DNA of 64,000 bases. Source: Pseudarthrobacter chlorophenolicus A6 (GTDB lineage: Bacteria; Actinomycetota; Actinomycetes; Actinomycetales; Micrococcaceae). The position numbers were made by a program, and so were the translations under genes. Under the pieces are notes generated by a model. It did no database searches, was not told where the DNA came from, and was given only the letters and a program-made list of their open reading frames with translations. Of this stretch, positions 15,613 to 24,805 are shown in pieces. The stretch spans positions 496,001 to 560,000 of the forward strand of contig NC_011886.1 in NCBI RefSeq assembly GCF_000022025.1. The letters are read 5' to 3'. The number at the start of each line of letters is the position of its first letter. Position 1 is the first letter of the stretch.

Positions 15613-18600
15613 CTATCCGGCGGTGATCACGTGGGTGAAGTGGTCGTACCGGAAAGTGACCGGGCCGCCGTCGTGCTTCAACGCGATGTTGGCGCCGGGG
15701 GAAGCTCCGCCGGCCCCGTAGCTCACGTTCCAGGACCGGTCCAGGGCGGCTTTGAATTCGTAGCTGCCGGCCGGGAGGTCGGGATAGGTCAGCTTCCAGA
15801 TGAGACTGGCCGGATCCAGGGTGAGCTGGGCCTGATCGCACGCGGGATCCCAGTCCGCCGCGCAGCCAAGTTCACTGTCCATACTGCCTGCGGCGGCAAC
15901 CGCCCCGGGCTGCTGCGCGGCATAGGTGGCGCTCAGCAGGTGTGTGCTGTTGTCGTACCGGAAGGTGACCGGGCCGCCCGGGTGGTTGAGGATGATGTTC
16001 TGTCCGGCAGGTTGGCCGTCCGCACCGTAGTTCGTGTCCCAGTTGCCGTTGAGCGCAGCCTTGTACTCGTAGGTGCCTGCCGGCAGGTCCGCCTGTAACC
16101 GCCAGATCCGGTCCGCAGGGTCCAGGACCAGCTGCGCCTGGGCACAGGTTGGGTCCCAGTCCGCGGCGCAGCCCATCGCCTTGTTCAGTGACCCGGCCAC
16201 CGCCACCGAATCGGGCTGCGGTGCTTCGCCCACGGTGACCGTCCGGGTCCCGCTGACAACGCTGAACCCGGGCCCGGACATGAGGGCGCGGTACTGAACC
16301 GTGGTGCCGTCGGCCAAGGCAGAGATGTCATCGGTGGCCGAGTACACGGGGGAGGAACTGTCAGTTCCCACGGGTGTCCACTCTCCGCCGCTGACGCTCC
16401 GCTGGAAGGACACCACGTTGCTGGACTTTTCGGGATCGGCCGTGGCGCTGAGCTCAACTGCGCCCTGGACGTTGCTGCCCTCTGCCGGCTGCTGCAGTGT
16501 CAGCACCGGGGCGGGAACGCCGGCACTGCGTGCCTGGCTGGTGGCGGTATGGCCGCCGTTGTCGAGCACTGTGGCGCGGTACTCCACGGAGGTCCCGGCG
16601 TCCAGGGCGGCAACGTCGTGGAACACCTGGTACGGCGCGGCATCGTCGGTGCCGATTGGTGTCCAGTTTCCGCCGGCCTGCTTCGCCTCGAAAGTGACCT
16701 CGTAGAACGAAGTACCGCCGACGTCGGCCGTCACCTGAATCCGCCCGTTGTCGCCGGCTGCCGGCGCCGGTTGCTGAAGGGCGACTGCGGGAGCGGACTT
16801 GGAGTGCGGGATGCGGCCCGAGGACTGATAGACCACGGCTGAAAGCGGCGGCACGGTGACCGTCAGGGTGCCGGCGTCCGATGTCTTGGCCTTGGCTGCT
16901 GCGTCTCCGTAGATGCGGGTGTAGTTCCGCTTGGCGATGTACGTGGGGACTTGGGCGGTCTGGGGCTGCTCGCTGTTGTTCAGTGCCACCACGTATTCGC
17001 GCTGGTCCTTGGCATCGGTCCGGGAGAACGCATAGATGCCGGGGCCGTCGGAGGCGTAGCGGCCCTGCTGGGCGCCGTTCCGCAAGGCGGGATGTTCCTT
17101 GGTGAGGGCAGCAAGTTCCCTGATCCCGGTGTAGAGCGGATGGGCGGTACTGAAGTTGTCCGTGGCATGCGTGGCGTCGGTGCCCAGCAGGTCATCGTCC
17201 AGGTATTCCGGCACTTGGCTGGCGAACAGCGTTTGCCGGGCGTCCTGGTCTCCACCGGGCCCGGTGAAGCCTTGCTCGTCCCCGTAGTAGACCACAGGGT
17301 TGCCCCTGGAGAAGTACATGAGTTCGTGGGCAAGGCGGTCGCGGGCCACCTTCTCGGAGTCCGTTGCTCCGGGATTGTCGGCTGCGATGAAGCTGCCGAT
17401 GCGGCCCATGTCATGGTTGCCCAGGAACGTGGGGAGTTGGTAGGCGTTCGAATCAGCATCGGTGTACCAGTCATCGCCCGCGAAGAATTGCTGCAGGGTA
17501 CCGGCGTCCTGGCCCTTGGATGCGAAGTTCCGCGCTGCGTCCTGAAATGGAAAGTCGAGGACGGCCTGCATCCGGTTCCGCGTAGTGAACTGCGATGTGA
17601 AGCTCTTGGAGGTGTCGAAGACCTCGCCGAACATGAAGAACTCGTCCTTGCCCTGTTCCTTGGCGTAGTTGAGCACGTCCGGACCGAAGTCCTGCCAGAA
17701 CTCGTCATTAACGTGCTTCATGGTGTCGATCCGGAAACCGTCAACCCCGGAGTCGCGGATCCAGTTCTTGTAGATGTCCTTCATGCCGTTGACCACTGTG
17801 GGGTGTTCGGTGAAGAGGTCGTCCAGGCCGAAGAAGTCCCCGTAGAACGAGTCCTCGCCGGTAAACGTGGTGTCACCCCTGTTGTGGTACAGGGTGGGAT
17901 CGTTGAGCCACGCCGGGACCTTGAGGTCCTCTTCGCCAGGTTCCAGGACGGGTTTGTAAGGGAACGACGTGCCGGCATCCAGTTTCGGGAACGCGTCCGT
18001 CCCCGCGTAGTCGCGGTCATCGAAGGCCTGTCCGTCGGCAGTTTTGTAGGGGACTTTGTCCTTGAAGACGTAGCCCTTCCGTTCATTGTTGTCGCCGTAG
18101 CCGATAACGTCCGCCGTGTGGTTGGTGATGATGTCGAAGTAGACCTTCATCCCGCGGGCGTGGGCTTCGTCGATGAGCGCCTTGAGTTCGGCGTTGGTGC
18201 CCAGGTGGGGATCGATTTGGGTGAAGTCGGTGACCCAGTAGCCGTGGTAGCCGGCCGATTTGTCCTCTGGTTGAACGGGTTTGTTCTTGAAGCTGGGCGT
18301 GAGCCAGATCGACGTGGTGCCAAGGCCCTGGATGTAGTCGATCTTGTTTCGGAGCCCGGCCAGGTCGCCGCCGTTATAGAAACCCTTCTTGGTGGGGTCG
18401 AAGCCGGACACCATGGGATCGGAGCCCAAGCCTCCCTGGTCATTGGCGGTGCTGCCGTTGCTGAACCTGTCCGCCATGACGAAGTAGAAGTTTTCGTCCG
18501 TAACAGGCGCGCGGAGCGAGTGTTGGGCCGCCGACGCCGGGTCCTTCGAGGCGGGAGCCGCCTGCGCCGGGAGCGACGCAGTAGAGATGGCAATGGTTGC

Positions 18601-18714
18601 CGCGAGGAGCCCGACGGCGGCCCGTCGGGCTCCAGCGCCGTTACGGGTGCGGGCACGGGATGGCATTGGGGGGTTGGCGCGTGGGGGCACGCCGGTGGAG
18701 GTGCGGAGTATCAA
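15613..18714 (-). CDS. Secreted GH13 alpha-amylase/pullulanase-type enzyme with two X25 modules
   Basis: About 1033 residues from a TTG at 18714, which has AGGAAGG eight bases upstream; an ATG at 18666 is possible but lacks such a site. A basic n-region and hydrophobic stretch ending ASLPAQAAPA form a signal peptide. The GH13 barrel carries DIITNHTADV, the nucleophile Asp in DGFRIDTMKH (about 330), the acid Glu in FGEVFD (about 364) and LGNHDMGR (about 433). Two Ig-like segments follow, then two roughly 95-residue repeats with CAADWDP and FRYDNSTH/FRYDHFTH, which match the X25 modules of bacterial pullulanases. It should cleave starch or pullulan outside the cell. Confidence 0.88.
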   Translation of the reverse strand: MILRTSTGVPPRANPPMPSRARTRNGAGARRAAVGLLAATIAISTASLPAQAAPASKDPASAAQHSLRAPVTDENFYFVMADRFSNGSTANDQGGLGSDPMVSGFDPTKKGFYNGGDLAGLRNKIDYIQGLGTTSIWLTPSFKNKPVQPEDKSAGYHGYWVTDFTQIDPHLGTNAELKALIDEAHARGMKVYFDIITNHTADVIGYGDNNERKGYVFKDKVPYKTADGQAFDDRDYAGTDAFPKLDAGTSFPYKPVLEPGEEDLKVPAWLNDPTLYHNRGDTTFTGEDSFYGDFFGLDDLFTEHPTVVNGMKDIYKNWIRDSGVDGFRIDTMKHVNDEFWQDFGPDVLNYAKEQGKDEFFMFGEVFDTSKSFTSQFTTRNRMQAVLDFPFQDAARNFASKGQDAGTLQQFFAGDDWYTDADSNAYQLPTFLGNHDMGRIGSFIAADNPGATDSEKVARDRLAHELMYFSRGNPVVYYGDEQGFTGPGGDQDARQTLFASQVPEYLDDDLLGTDATHATDNFSTAHPLYTGIRELAALTKEHPALRNGAQQGRYASDGPGIYAFSRTDAKDQREYVVALNNSEQPQTAQVPTYIAKRNYTRIYGDAAAKAKTSDAGTLTVTVPPLSAVVYQSSGRIPHSKSAPAVALQQPAPAAGDNGRIQVTADVGGTSFYEVTFEAKQAGGNWTPIGTDDAAPYQVFHDVAALDAGTSVEYRATVLDNGGHTATSQARSAGVPAPVLTLQQPAEGSNVQGAVELSATADPEKSSNVVSFQRSVSGGEWTPVGTDSSSPVYSATDDISALADGTTVQYRALMSGPGFSVVSGTRTVTVGEAPQPDSVAVAGSLNKAMGCAADWDPTCAQAQLVLDPADRIWRLQADLPAGTYEYKAALNGNWDTNYGADGQPAGQNIILNHPGGPVTFRYDNSTHLLSATYAAQQPGAVAAAGSMDSELGCAADWDPACDQAQLTLDPASLIWKLTYPDLPAGSYEFKAALDRSWNVSYGAGGASPGANIALKHDGGPVTFRYDHFTHVITAG

Positions 18715-18802
18715 GGGTGAGACCTTCCTGGTAGCGGCGCTGCTGTACAGGCTTGCTGTCGGCAAGGGTTGGTGCGGCAGGGGTGCCGCCGGGTCCGAAG
18801 GA

Positions 18803-18812
18803 AAGCATGCTT
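18803..18812. promoter_or_regulatory. AAGCATGCTT palindrome upstream of the GH13 gene
   Basis: The 10-bp palindrome is flanked by GGAA and TCC, giving near-complete symmetry over 15 bp, about 90 bp upstream of the amylase start. The same core recurs at 52253 and in half form at 24745. Its role is unknown. Confidence 0.3.
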
Positions 18813-18951
18813 CCTGTGAACCACATCACAACCGTAGGCGCTGGCGCAGGATTACTCCAGTGTTTAGGAAATTGCCAGATGGAGGGCGCCAGAAAAGATC
18901 CCTTACACGGCTTGGGGCCGCTTCGGGTACGGGCCGCGGCGCACGGCCGTG

Positions 18952-20022
18952 TCAGCCGTTGGGCACCAGGGAGGTGGGCGAAGGAGTCTTGACGTTGTGG
19001 ACCACGGGTCCGGGAAGGCCCGTCCCAAGGGCGAAGGTGGCCACGTTGTCGGAGCGCTCGTGCGCAACGTGGAGCCAGGGCCCCCGGACCAGGTGGTGCC
19101 GGGGCCAGTCGCCGCCGCTGTCCAGGTCCTGCACCGGCAGCAGTTCACTGCCGCTGCCGACCACCTTAAGCACGCTGATCCGGTTGGATCCGCGGACGCC
19201 GGCGTAAGCAAAGGCGCTTCCCGGGCCGAGGCAGATTTCGGCGGCCGAGTCGCCGTCCCTCGCACCTCCAAGCGTGGCAGGGCCGCGGAACACCAGCTCG
19301 AAAGTTCCGGCTTCCGGCCGCACAACAAAGACCTCGATGGAGTATTCGGAGACGACGAACACGTTTCCGCCGGGGTGCAGTGCCAAGTGACGGGGGCCGC
19401 TGCCGAACGGCAGGACAACTTCGTGGTCGGGCACCAGCCCTGTTCCTGGTTTGTAGGTCCAGATTCGAAGCGTGTCGTGGCCCAGGTCCGTGGTCATGAC
19501 CCGCCCGTCTTGCAACATCAGGCTGGTGTGCGCCCTGCTCTGCCGAAGTTCTGCAGGGGAGTGGGCTGAATGCGGATCAACCGACGGCGACGCCGCGAAC
19601 CGCTCCGTAATCCCGCCGTCGGCGTCCAGTTCATAGAGCAGGACCTGGCCGTCTCCCCAGCAGGTCGCGGTGACGAAGCGGCCCTGCGGGTCTGCCGCAA
19701 CGTGGCAGGTGGCCTCGCCGGCGGGCCAGGGTGCGCCTAGTGGCTCCAGCGTGTGATCGCCGACATGCCGGTAGGCCTGAATCATCCTGCGCTGCTCGGC
19801 CACCGCGTACACCACGGGAAGGGTCGGATGGACGGCAACGAACGACGGCGACTGGGCCTCCACTGCCGTGCCGAGCCATTCCAGGCTCCCGTCTCCGTTG
19901 GCACGGAGGGCGCCGATGCCCTCAGCGCGTCCGCCGCCGTCCGGGGTGTATGCGCCAGTCCAAATGATGGCGGTGTGCGGCGCTTGGCCAACTGTGGCAG
20001 ATGTGCCGGAGGCAGGTGTCAT
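18952..20022 (-). CDS. Lactonase/YVTN-type beta-propeller protein (6-phosphogluconolactonase Pgl-like)
   Basis: 356 residues from the ATG at 20022, preceded by GGATGGAG; upstream in-frame codons look non-coding. The protein is a seven-bladed propeller of the lactonase family: FVAVHPTLPVVYAVAE, CHVAADPQGRFV, HTSLMLQDGRV, DLGHDTLRIWTY and SGPRHLALHPGGNVFVVSE are characteristic blade segments. Relatives hydrolyse 6-phosphogluconolactone or related lactones, although many are unproven. No signal peptide is seen. It is divergent from the PrmC-like gene. Confidence 0.82.
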   Translation of the reverse strand: MTPASGTSATVGQAPHTAIIWTGAYTPDGGGRAEGIGALRANGDGSLEWLGTAVEAQSPSFVAVHPTLPVVYAVAEQRRMIQAYRHVGDHTLEPLGAPWPAGEATCHVAADPQGRFVTATCWGDGQVLLYELDADGGITERFAASPSVDPHSAHSPAELRQSRAHTSLMLQDGRVMTTDLGHDTLRIWTYKPGTGLVPDHEVVLPFGSGPRHLALHPGGNVFVVSEYSIEVFVVRPEAGTFELVFRGPATLGGARDGDSAAEICLGPGSAFAYAGVRGSNRISVLKVVGSGSELLPVQDLDSGGDWPRHHLVRGPWLHVAHERSDNVATFALGTGLPGPVVHNVKTPSPTSLVPNG

Positions 20023-20210
20023 GGCTCCATCCTGCCAACAAACACAGCCCCTGCCGCAGCGGCGTGGCATCAATTACGATGAAATTTCCAGCAGGCAGAT
20101 GGAGGTGGATCCGGTGGGTGTTCTTGCTGTCCCGGGTTTCCTCCCGCTCCGTCCGGGCTCCTAAAGCCGGGCAACCCCCAGTGGCCGCATTCATTCCGAA
20201 GGGGCGCACG

Positions 20211-21113
20211 TTGCATTCTGTCCCGTCCTCCGGAACTCCGAAACAGCCCGGTGTGGGAGTTGTTGAAGTGGCCGACGCCCTGCGGGCCGCCGGCTGCGTG
20301 TTTGCCGAAGAGGAAGCCCTGCTTCTCCTCGAGCACGCGGTCAGCCCCGACGAGTTGGCAGACTGCGTGCGGCGCCGGGTGGCCGGCCTTCCGCTGGAAT
20401 ACATCCTGGGGTGGGCAGAGTTCGATGGACACCGCATGGCCGTCCGTCCTGGTGTTTTCGTTCCCCGGCGCCGGACCGAGCTGTTGGTCCGGCTTGCCGC
20501 CGGGCTGATGTCAGGCGAGGGAAATTTGTTGAAGGGCGTTTTTCCGGCGGATTCCACTTTCGCCGGTGCCGCAGCGGTCCAGGGCTCACTGAGAAGTGCT
20601 TCCTTTGATGGTGTGGTGGTGGACTTGTGTTGCGGTTCCGGAGCCGTTGGCGCGGCACTGGCCCGAAGGTTCCCACGAGCAGAACTGCATGCGGTGGACA
20701 TTGATTCCGTGGCTGTGGAGTGTGCGCGGAGCAACGTCGAGGCAGTGGGAGGGCACGTCCACACCGGTGATTTGTTCGATGCGCTCCCTTGCAGCCTCAG
20801 GAGCAGGGTCCACATCCTCGCCGTCAACGCACCATACGTTCCTACCGAGGCCATCAAAACCATGCCGCCCGAGGCACGTGTCCACGAACCGCTCCTCTCC
20901 CTCGACGGCGGCACTGACGGGCTCGACTTCCACCGCCGCGTGGCCGCAGGCGCCAAGGACTGGCTCGCGCCGCACGGCTGCGTGCTCATCGAAACCAGCG
21001 AGCAGCAGGCCGGCGGCACCGCCGCTCTGATGGCCGCCACAGGACTCTCTGTGACCACGGTTCGTTCAGAGGACCTTGATGCAACGGTGGTGGTGGGAAG
21101 CGCCCACAAATAG
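20211..21113 (+). CDS. PrmC/HemK-like protein-(glutamine-N5) methyltransferase of unknown target
   Basis: About 300 residues from a TTG at 20211 (AAGGGG upstream); a GTG at 20181 is an alternative. The N-terminal helical domain contains VRRRVAGLPLEYILGWAEFDG and FVPRRRTELLVRLA, as in PrmC. The AdoMet site reads VVDLCCGSGAVGAALAR. The catalytic NPPY of PrmC is NAPY here (VNAPYVPTEAI), which matches a PrmC-related actinobacterial group rather than true release-factor methyltransferases. The target protein is unknown. Confidence 0.82.
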   Translation: MHSVPSSGTPKQPGVGVVEVADALRAAGCVFAEEEALLLLEHAVSPDELADCVRRRVAGLPLEYILGWAEFDGHRMAVRPGVFVPRRRTELLVRLAAGLMSGEGNLLKGVFPADSTFAGAAAVQGSLRSASFDGVVVDLCCGSGAVGAALARRFPRAELHAVDIDSVAVECARSNVEAVGGHVHTGDLFDALPCSLRSRVHILAVNAPYVPTEAIKTMPPEARVHEPLLSLDGGTDGLDFHRRVAAGAKDWLAPHGCVLIETSEQQAGGTAALMAATGLSVTTVRSEDLDATVVVGSAHK

Positions 21114-21180
21114 GGGCCGCCCCTGATAGTGCCGGTGCAATCCCGCGTCGCCGCTCTCCCGCCAATGTGTGTGGCGTGTG

Positions 21181-23186
21181 TCATGGCCAGGAGGCGTTGG
21201 TTGCGGCCGGTGGTGGTGGTTCTGGTTGTGGTGGCAACGGTGGTGGTTTGAAGTAGTGGTTTTGCTGGGGTGTTTGGGTGGGGTCTATATGTGGCGGCGG
21301 GATGAAGGTTGGGGTGCCGTTTGTGGTGGTGATGGTCCAGTGTTCTTTGTGGATGAGGTGGTGATGGTGCGTGCAAAGGAGTGCGCCGTTGGCGGTGTCG
21401 GTATCGCCGCCATGCGACCAATAGGTGATGTGGTGTGCTTCGCACCAGGGTGCGGGGATAGTGCAGTTGGGAAAGGAACAGCCTTGGTCGCGGGCGGTGA
21501 GGGCGAGGCGTTGGGCTGGGGTGAAAAGCCTGGTTTTGCGTCCGAGGTCGAGGACTTCGCTATGGGTGCCCAGGACGGCGGGGATGATGTCGGCGTCGCA
21601 GGCGATTTTGCGCAGGGTGGTGGCGGCGACGGGACCGGTGAAGACGAAGCTACCCGAGGCTGGTGTGTGGCGTTTGGAATGCCCGGGGAAGAGATCGCGG
21701 TGGTTGATGGTGGCAATGATTTGGGGCCTGTTGCCGCCGGTGGTAGGGAGTTGGTTGGTGGTGAGGGCGGTTTTAACGGCGGTGATGATGCCGTCGAGTT
21801 GTTGTTGGGGTCGGCTGCGGCGTTCCAGGTCCGGGACGGGTGATACCTGATTCCCGCTGCCCTCACAGCCGCGGGTGCCTGCCTCATGCATGTCTGCGTC
21901 GTGGGTGTCTGGCGCCGCGGGTGCCTGCCCCAGGCGATGCCCTCGCCATTTGTAGTGGTGTTCGGCGTGGTGGTGCGGGGGTTGGTGGCGATGTTCATGG
22001 CAGTGAGGAGGTGTTCGTATTGGTCGGTGGTGGCGAAGATTTCTACGCGGTGGAGGCCGTGGAGGGGTTTGCGGATGAAGGCGCCTTGGGTATGCCGGAG
22101 TGCTTCTTCGGAGGGTTCAGTACCGTCGGCATCGATGGTTTCGGTGAGGCGTTGGGCCAGGTGGGTGAGGAAGTCAGGGTCCGCGGTGGTGGCGGCCGAG
22201 GTGAGGTGGCGCTCGATGCCGCGCAAGGTTTCGGGAGTGGTGTGGTGTTGTAACCGCTCGAGGGTGGCGGTGATGACAGTGGCCGCGTGGGAGGACACGG
22301 CGGGTGCGGTGATGGTGTGAGGTGGTGTGTCGATGGTGGCGGGCTGGCCGGTGCCGGACTCGGCCGGTGCAAGTGTGGCGGCGAGGTGTTCGTGTGATGG
22401 GGGTACGGGCTCGCCGGTGAGAGCGGTGCCGGGCAGGGTTTGACGGGCGAGTGTGAGCCGGCGGCGGGCTTCGCGGATGGGGATGCGGAGCCTGAGGCGG
22501 AGGAACTCTGCTGTGTTCCGGCAACCGTCATCGGCCGGGGACGAGAGCATCACGGGCGTCGCGGCGGTGCACTCTGCGGGCGTTGCTGCGGCCGCGCCTG
22601 TGGCTGCGGGCCAATTGGTGTCGGTCTCGTTGAGAATTTCTGTGCCGTGGGTGTCCCAGGAGCTGACCCGGGCAGTGCGGCGGGCCCTCCGGTTGGTTTC
22701 GGCGTCGGCGATCGCGCGGGTGCGGGTGTGCTCCACGGCCCCGGCAGCGATGAGCTGGAGGTACTCCGCGCAGCGGGAGAGCTCTTCGACATCGGCAGCG
22801 AACGTGGCCGCCGTGACGTAACCGGCCGTTGGCAGGGCTTCCCGGGCGGCGACCGCCGCGGCGGCCACCCGTGCGGTCAGGGAAGACAAATCTAAAGGCA
22901 GGTCCAGTGGTTGGTCTGCTGATTGGTCTGGTAAGAGGTAGCCGGGAACGGGGCGAAGGTGCGCTGCGGTGCGGACTTGCGGCCCGGCGTCGTGCCCTGC
23001 GGTGCGGACTTGCGGCCCGGCGTCGTGCGCTGCGGTGCGGACTTGCGGCCCGGCGTCGTGCGCTGCGGTGCGGAGGTTCGGCCCGGCGTTGCGCCCAGTG
23101 GAAAGGTGACTGCTGCGACCAAAGCCCAGCGGCAGCAAGGCGGAAGAGTCTTGGCTCTCCGACAGCTGCTCCCCAATGGCTTCCAT
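21181..23186 (-). pseudogene. DUF222-HNH endonuclease domain protein, frameshifted
   Basis: Two reading frames make one family protein. From the ATG at 23186 the first frame encodes a leader with 11-residue repeats and then the DUF222 domain (SRCAEYLQLIAAGAVEHTRT, LRLRLRIPIREARRRL, ADPDFLTHLAQRLTETIDAD) as far as about 21940. The second frame, open from 21891 to 21181, continues with LERRSRPQQQLDGIITAV and the HNH site: CSFPNC, CEAHHITYWSHGGDTD, NGALLCTHHHHLIH. The shift falls in a Pro/Arg-rich linker holding an imperfect 46-bp repeat (GCCGCGGGTGCCTGCC at 21868 and 21914). It may be a decayed gene or an assembly error. Such proteins are common in Arthrobacter and their role is unsettled. Confidence 0.8.
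22964..23095. repeat. Four tandem 33-bp units inside the DUF222-HNH gene
   Basis: Units start at 22964, 22997, 23030 and 23063; the first three are nearly identical and the fourth has diverged. On the minus strand they encode the 11-residue repeat DAGPQVRTAAH. The unit is a multiple of three, so copy changes keep the frame. Confidence 0.9.
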
Positions 23187-23444
23187 GGCCCCACTCTGCC
23201 AAAGGGCACTGACAATCAGGACCCGCTCGGTCGCCTATGTGGAAAACCCGGCAGTATCGGCCCATGGGCCTGTCACGTGACCCCCGCAGGAATCGGACGC
23301 GCATCAGCTGCGAAGATGCAGCAGCCCCGAAGATATTGCCATTATCTTGATGGTTTCCAGCGGTTTCGGCGTTCCCCCGGGACTAGGGTTGCCATATTGG
23401 TTCATGCAGCTGGGCCTTCGTCAACAATGGGCCGGGAGTGGCAG

Positions 23445-23630
23445 ATGGCTGGCAGGGAACGGGGAAAGACGGTCCGGGAAGACTCGGAGGAGCCGGGTAA
23501 CGACGCCGCTGGGAACGCGGATTCCGTTGCGCCTGAGAAAGCAGAAGAGGTGGATACTCTCCAGCCGGCACGGCGTGTACCGGGGATCAACGGATACGAC
23601 CCCACCCAATGGCCCGACGCCAGGCCCTAG
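23445..23630 (+). CDS. Small acidic hypothetical protein
   Basis: 61 residues from an ATG with GGGAG six bases upstream. The composition is highly charged (EDSEEPGNDAAGN, EKAEEVDT) and it ends GINGYDPTQWPDARP, an ordered-looking tail. No membrane segment and no family that I recognise. The open frame continues upstream only as antisense to the DUF222 gene. The good ribosome site and balanced composition argue for a real gene. Confidence 0.5.
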   Translation: MAGRERGKTVREDSEEPGNDAAGNADSVAPEKAEEVDTLQPARRVPGINGYDPTQWPDARP

Positions 23631-23885
23631 TCTTCGGCAGCGAGCCGTGTGGCAGTGTACGGAGTCTTGTTCGTTTCCCTGCTGAGCGCAGCGCCAAGAA
23701 TGGCAGCGCTGAACGGGCTGCACCTAAAAGGCAGTGCCCAGCGGGAGGTGCTTAAACACGCTGCCGGCCGGCGCGTCCCCCAAGGATCGCGACGGCCGGC
23801 AAGGCGAATCAGTTGTAGCACACGGAAGGCAGGAGCCCCTTGTCAATCGGAGGTTCACCACGGGGCGGCTGACTCCGAGGAACGG

Positions 23886-24284
23886 CTAGCTCTTAGTGTT
23901 GCCCTCGCTGGTTGTGCCAAGGTTGGTGGTTTCCGGGTGCGTGCTGTGGGCGGGAATGTGGTCTCCGCCCAGCCCGCCCGATTCACCGGCGGTGGGTGAG
24001 GTGTCGTGGCTGGACGGCGTGGACTTCCCGGAGGAGTCATCCCGGTGCAACGCCGAACCCAGCACAGTTCCGGCACGCCGTGCTGCTTCTGTGAGCTGGT
24101 CTGCCACGTCCGGGGCCTTTTCCTTGATGGTCTCGGTGGCAACTGTCACCTTGTCCTGGACGGGTTTGCTGTCCCAGACCCCGGCGGCACGGGCCTTCAA
24201 CTTGTCGTAAGCGGCGCGCCCCGAACGTGAACCAAGGACATAGCCGACGGCAACGCCAACACCCAAAAGAAGCTTGTTTTTCAT
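23886..24284 (-). CDS. YtxH-like small membrane-anchored stress protein
   Basis: 132 residues. The N-terminus MKNKLLLGVGVAVGYVLGS is a single membrane anchor with glycines, followed by RSGRAAYDKLKARAAGVW and an amphipathic helix (VTVATETIKEKAPDVADQLT), as in YtxH-type proteins. The last 45 residues are Ser/Thr/Gly/His-rich and disordered. GGAG precedes the start. It lies just downstream of a GlsB-type stress gene on the same strand. Function unknown; a general stress role is inferred. Confidence 0.75.
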   Translation of the reverse strand: MKNKLLLGVGVAVGYVLGSRSGRAAYDKLKARAAGVWDSKPVQDKVTVATETIKEKAPDVADQLTEAARRAGTVLGSALHRDDSSGKSTPSSHDTSPTAGESGGLGGDHIPAHSTHPETTNLGTTSEGNTKS

Positions 24285-24353
24285 GGTGAACTCCTGCTCC
24301 GAAAGAAGGTTTCCAGGTACGGCCCGGCTGTAACGCCGTGGCCGGAAATGTGA

Positions 24354-24388
24354 AAGCCGGCCTGGGGATGTTCTCCCCAGGCCGGCTT
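24354..24388 (-). terminator. Terminator after the GlsB/YeaQ gene
   Basis: A 15-bp perfect stem (AAGCCGGCCTGGGGA with its complement) closes a 5-base loop about 20 bp downstream of the GlsB stop. Little T run is present, as is common in high-GC genomes. Confidence 0.75.
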
Positions 24389-24407
24389 CCTGGCTGTGGG
24401 CGCTGCG

Positions 24408-24674
24408 TTAGCGGCGCGCACCGCGCTTAGTGACCATGCCGTAGATCGCAAGGACGATCAGCGATCCGAGGATCGCCAGCAGCCAGGTCTGCAGGGAGAA
24501 GAACTCCTGCAGTCCGCCGCCGAACAGCGCGCCGCCGATCCATCCACCGAGGAGGGCACCTACAACGCCCAGCACCATGGTGATGATCCAGCCGCCGCCC
24601 TGGCGTCCCGGAAGGATCGCCTTTGCAATCGCACCGGCAATAAGTCCGAGAATCAGAAATGCAATGAAACCCAT
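24408..24674 (-). CDS. GlsB/YeaQ/YmgE family stress-response membrane protein
   Basis: 88 residues, the full family length. It has three hydrophobic segments with the conserved FLILGLIAGAIAKAILPGR opening, GGWIITMVLGVVGALLGGW in the middle and a third helix ending in a basic tail. Members are general stress proteins of the inner membrane (transglycosylase-associated family). AGGAAGAGGAG precedes the ATG. Upstream lies TAATCATGCTTACTA, similar to a site before the small protein at 51851. Confidence 0.9.
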   Translation of the reverse strand: MGFIAFLILGLIAGAIAKAILPGRQGGGWIITMVLGVVGALLGGWIGGALFGGGLQEFFSLQTWLLAILGSLIVLAIYGMVTKRGARR

Positions 24675-24805
24675 TTTTCGCTCCTCTTCCTAAGTAAGGA
24701 CGCCCCCGGATTCCGGAGGCAATTCATCCTCTGCCCCAATAGTAATCATGCTTACTATCGATTTGCCAACCCCGGAGAGGAGGGAAAAGGCTGCTCAGGC
24801 CCGGA

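Noticed and set aside
16951-18720. 589-codon frame antisense to the GH13 gene
   Set aside because: It mirrors the amylase codons. The sense strand has a signal peptide and all catalytic motifs.
22964-23095. Possible CRISPR array
   Set aside because: The units are directly adjacent with no spacers, inside a coding sequence, and encode an 11-residue peptide repeat.
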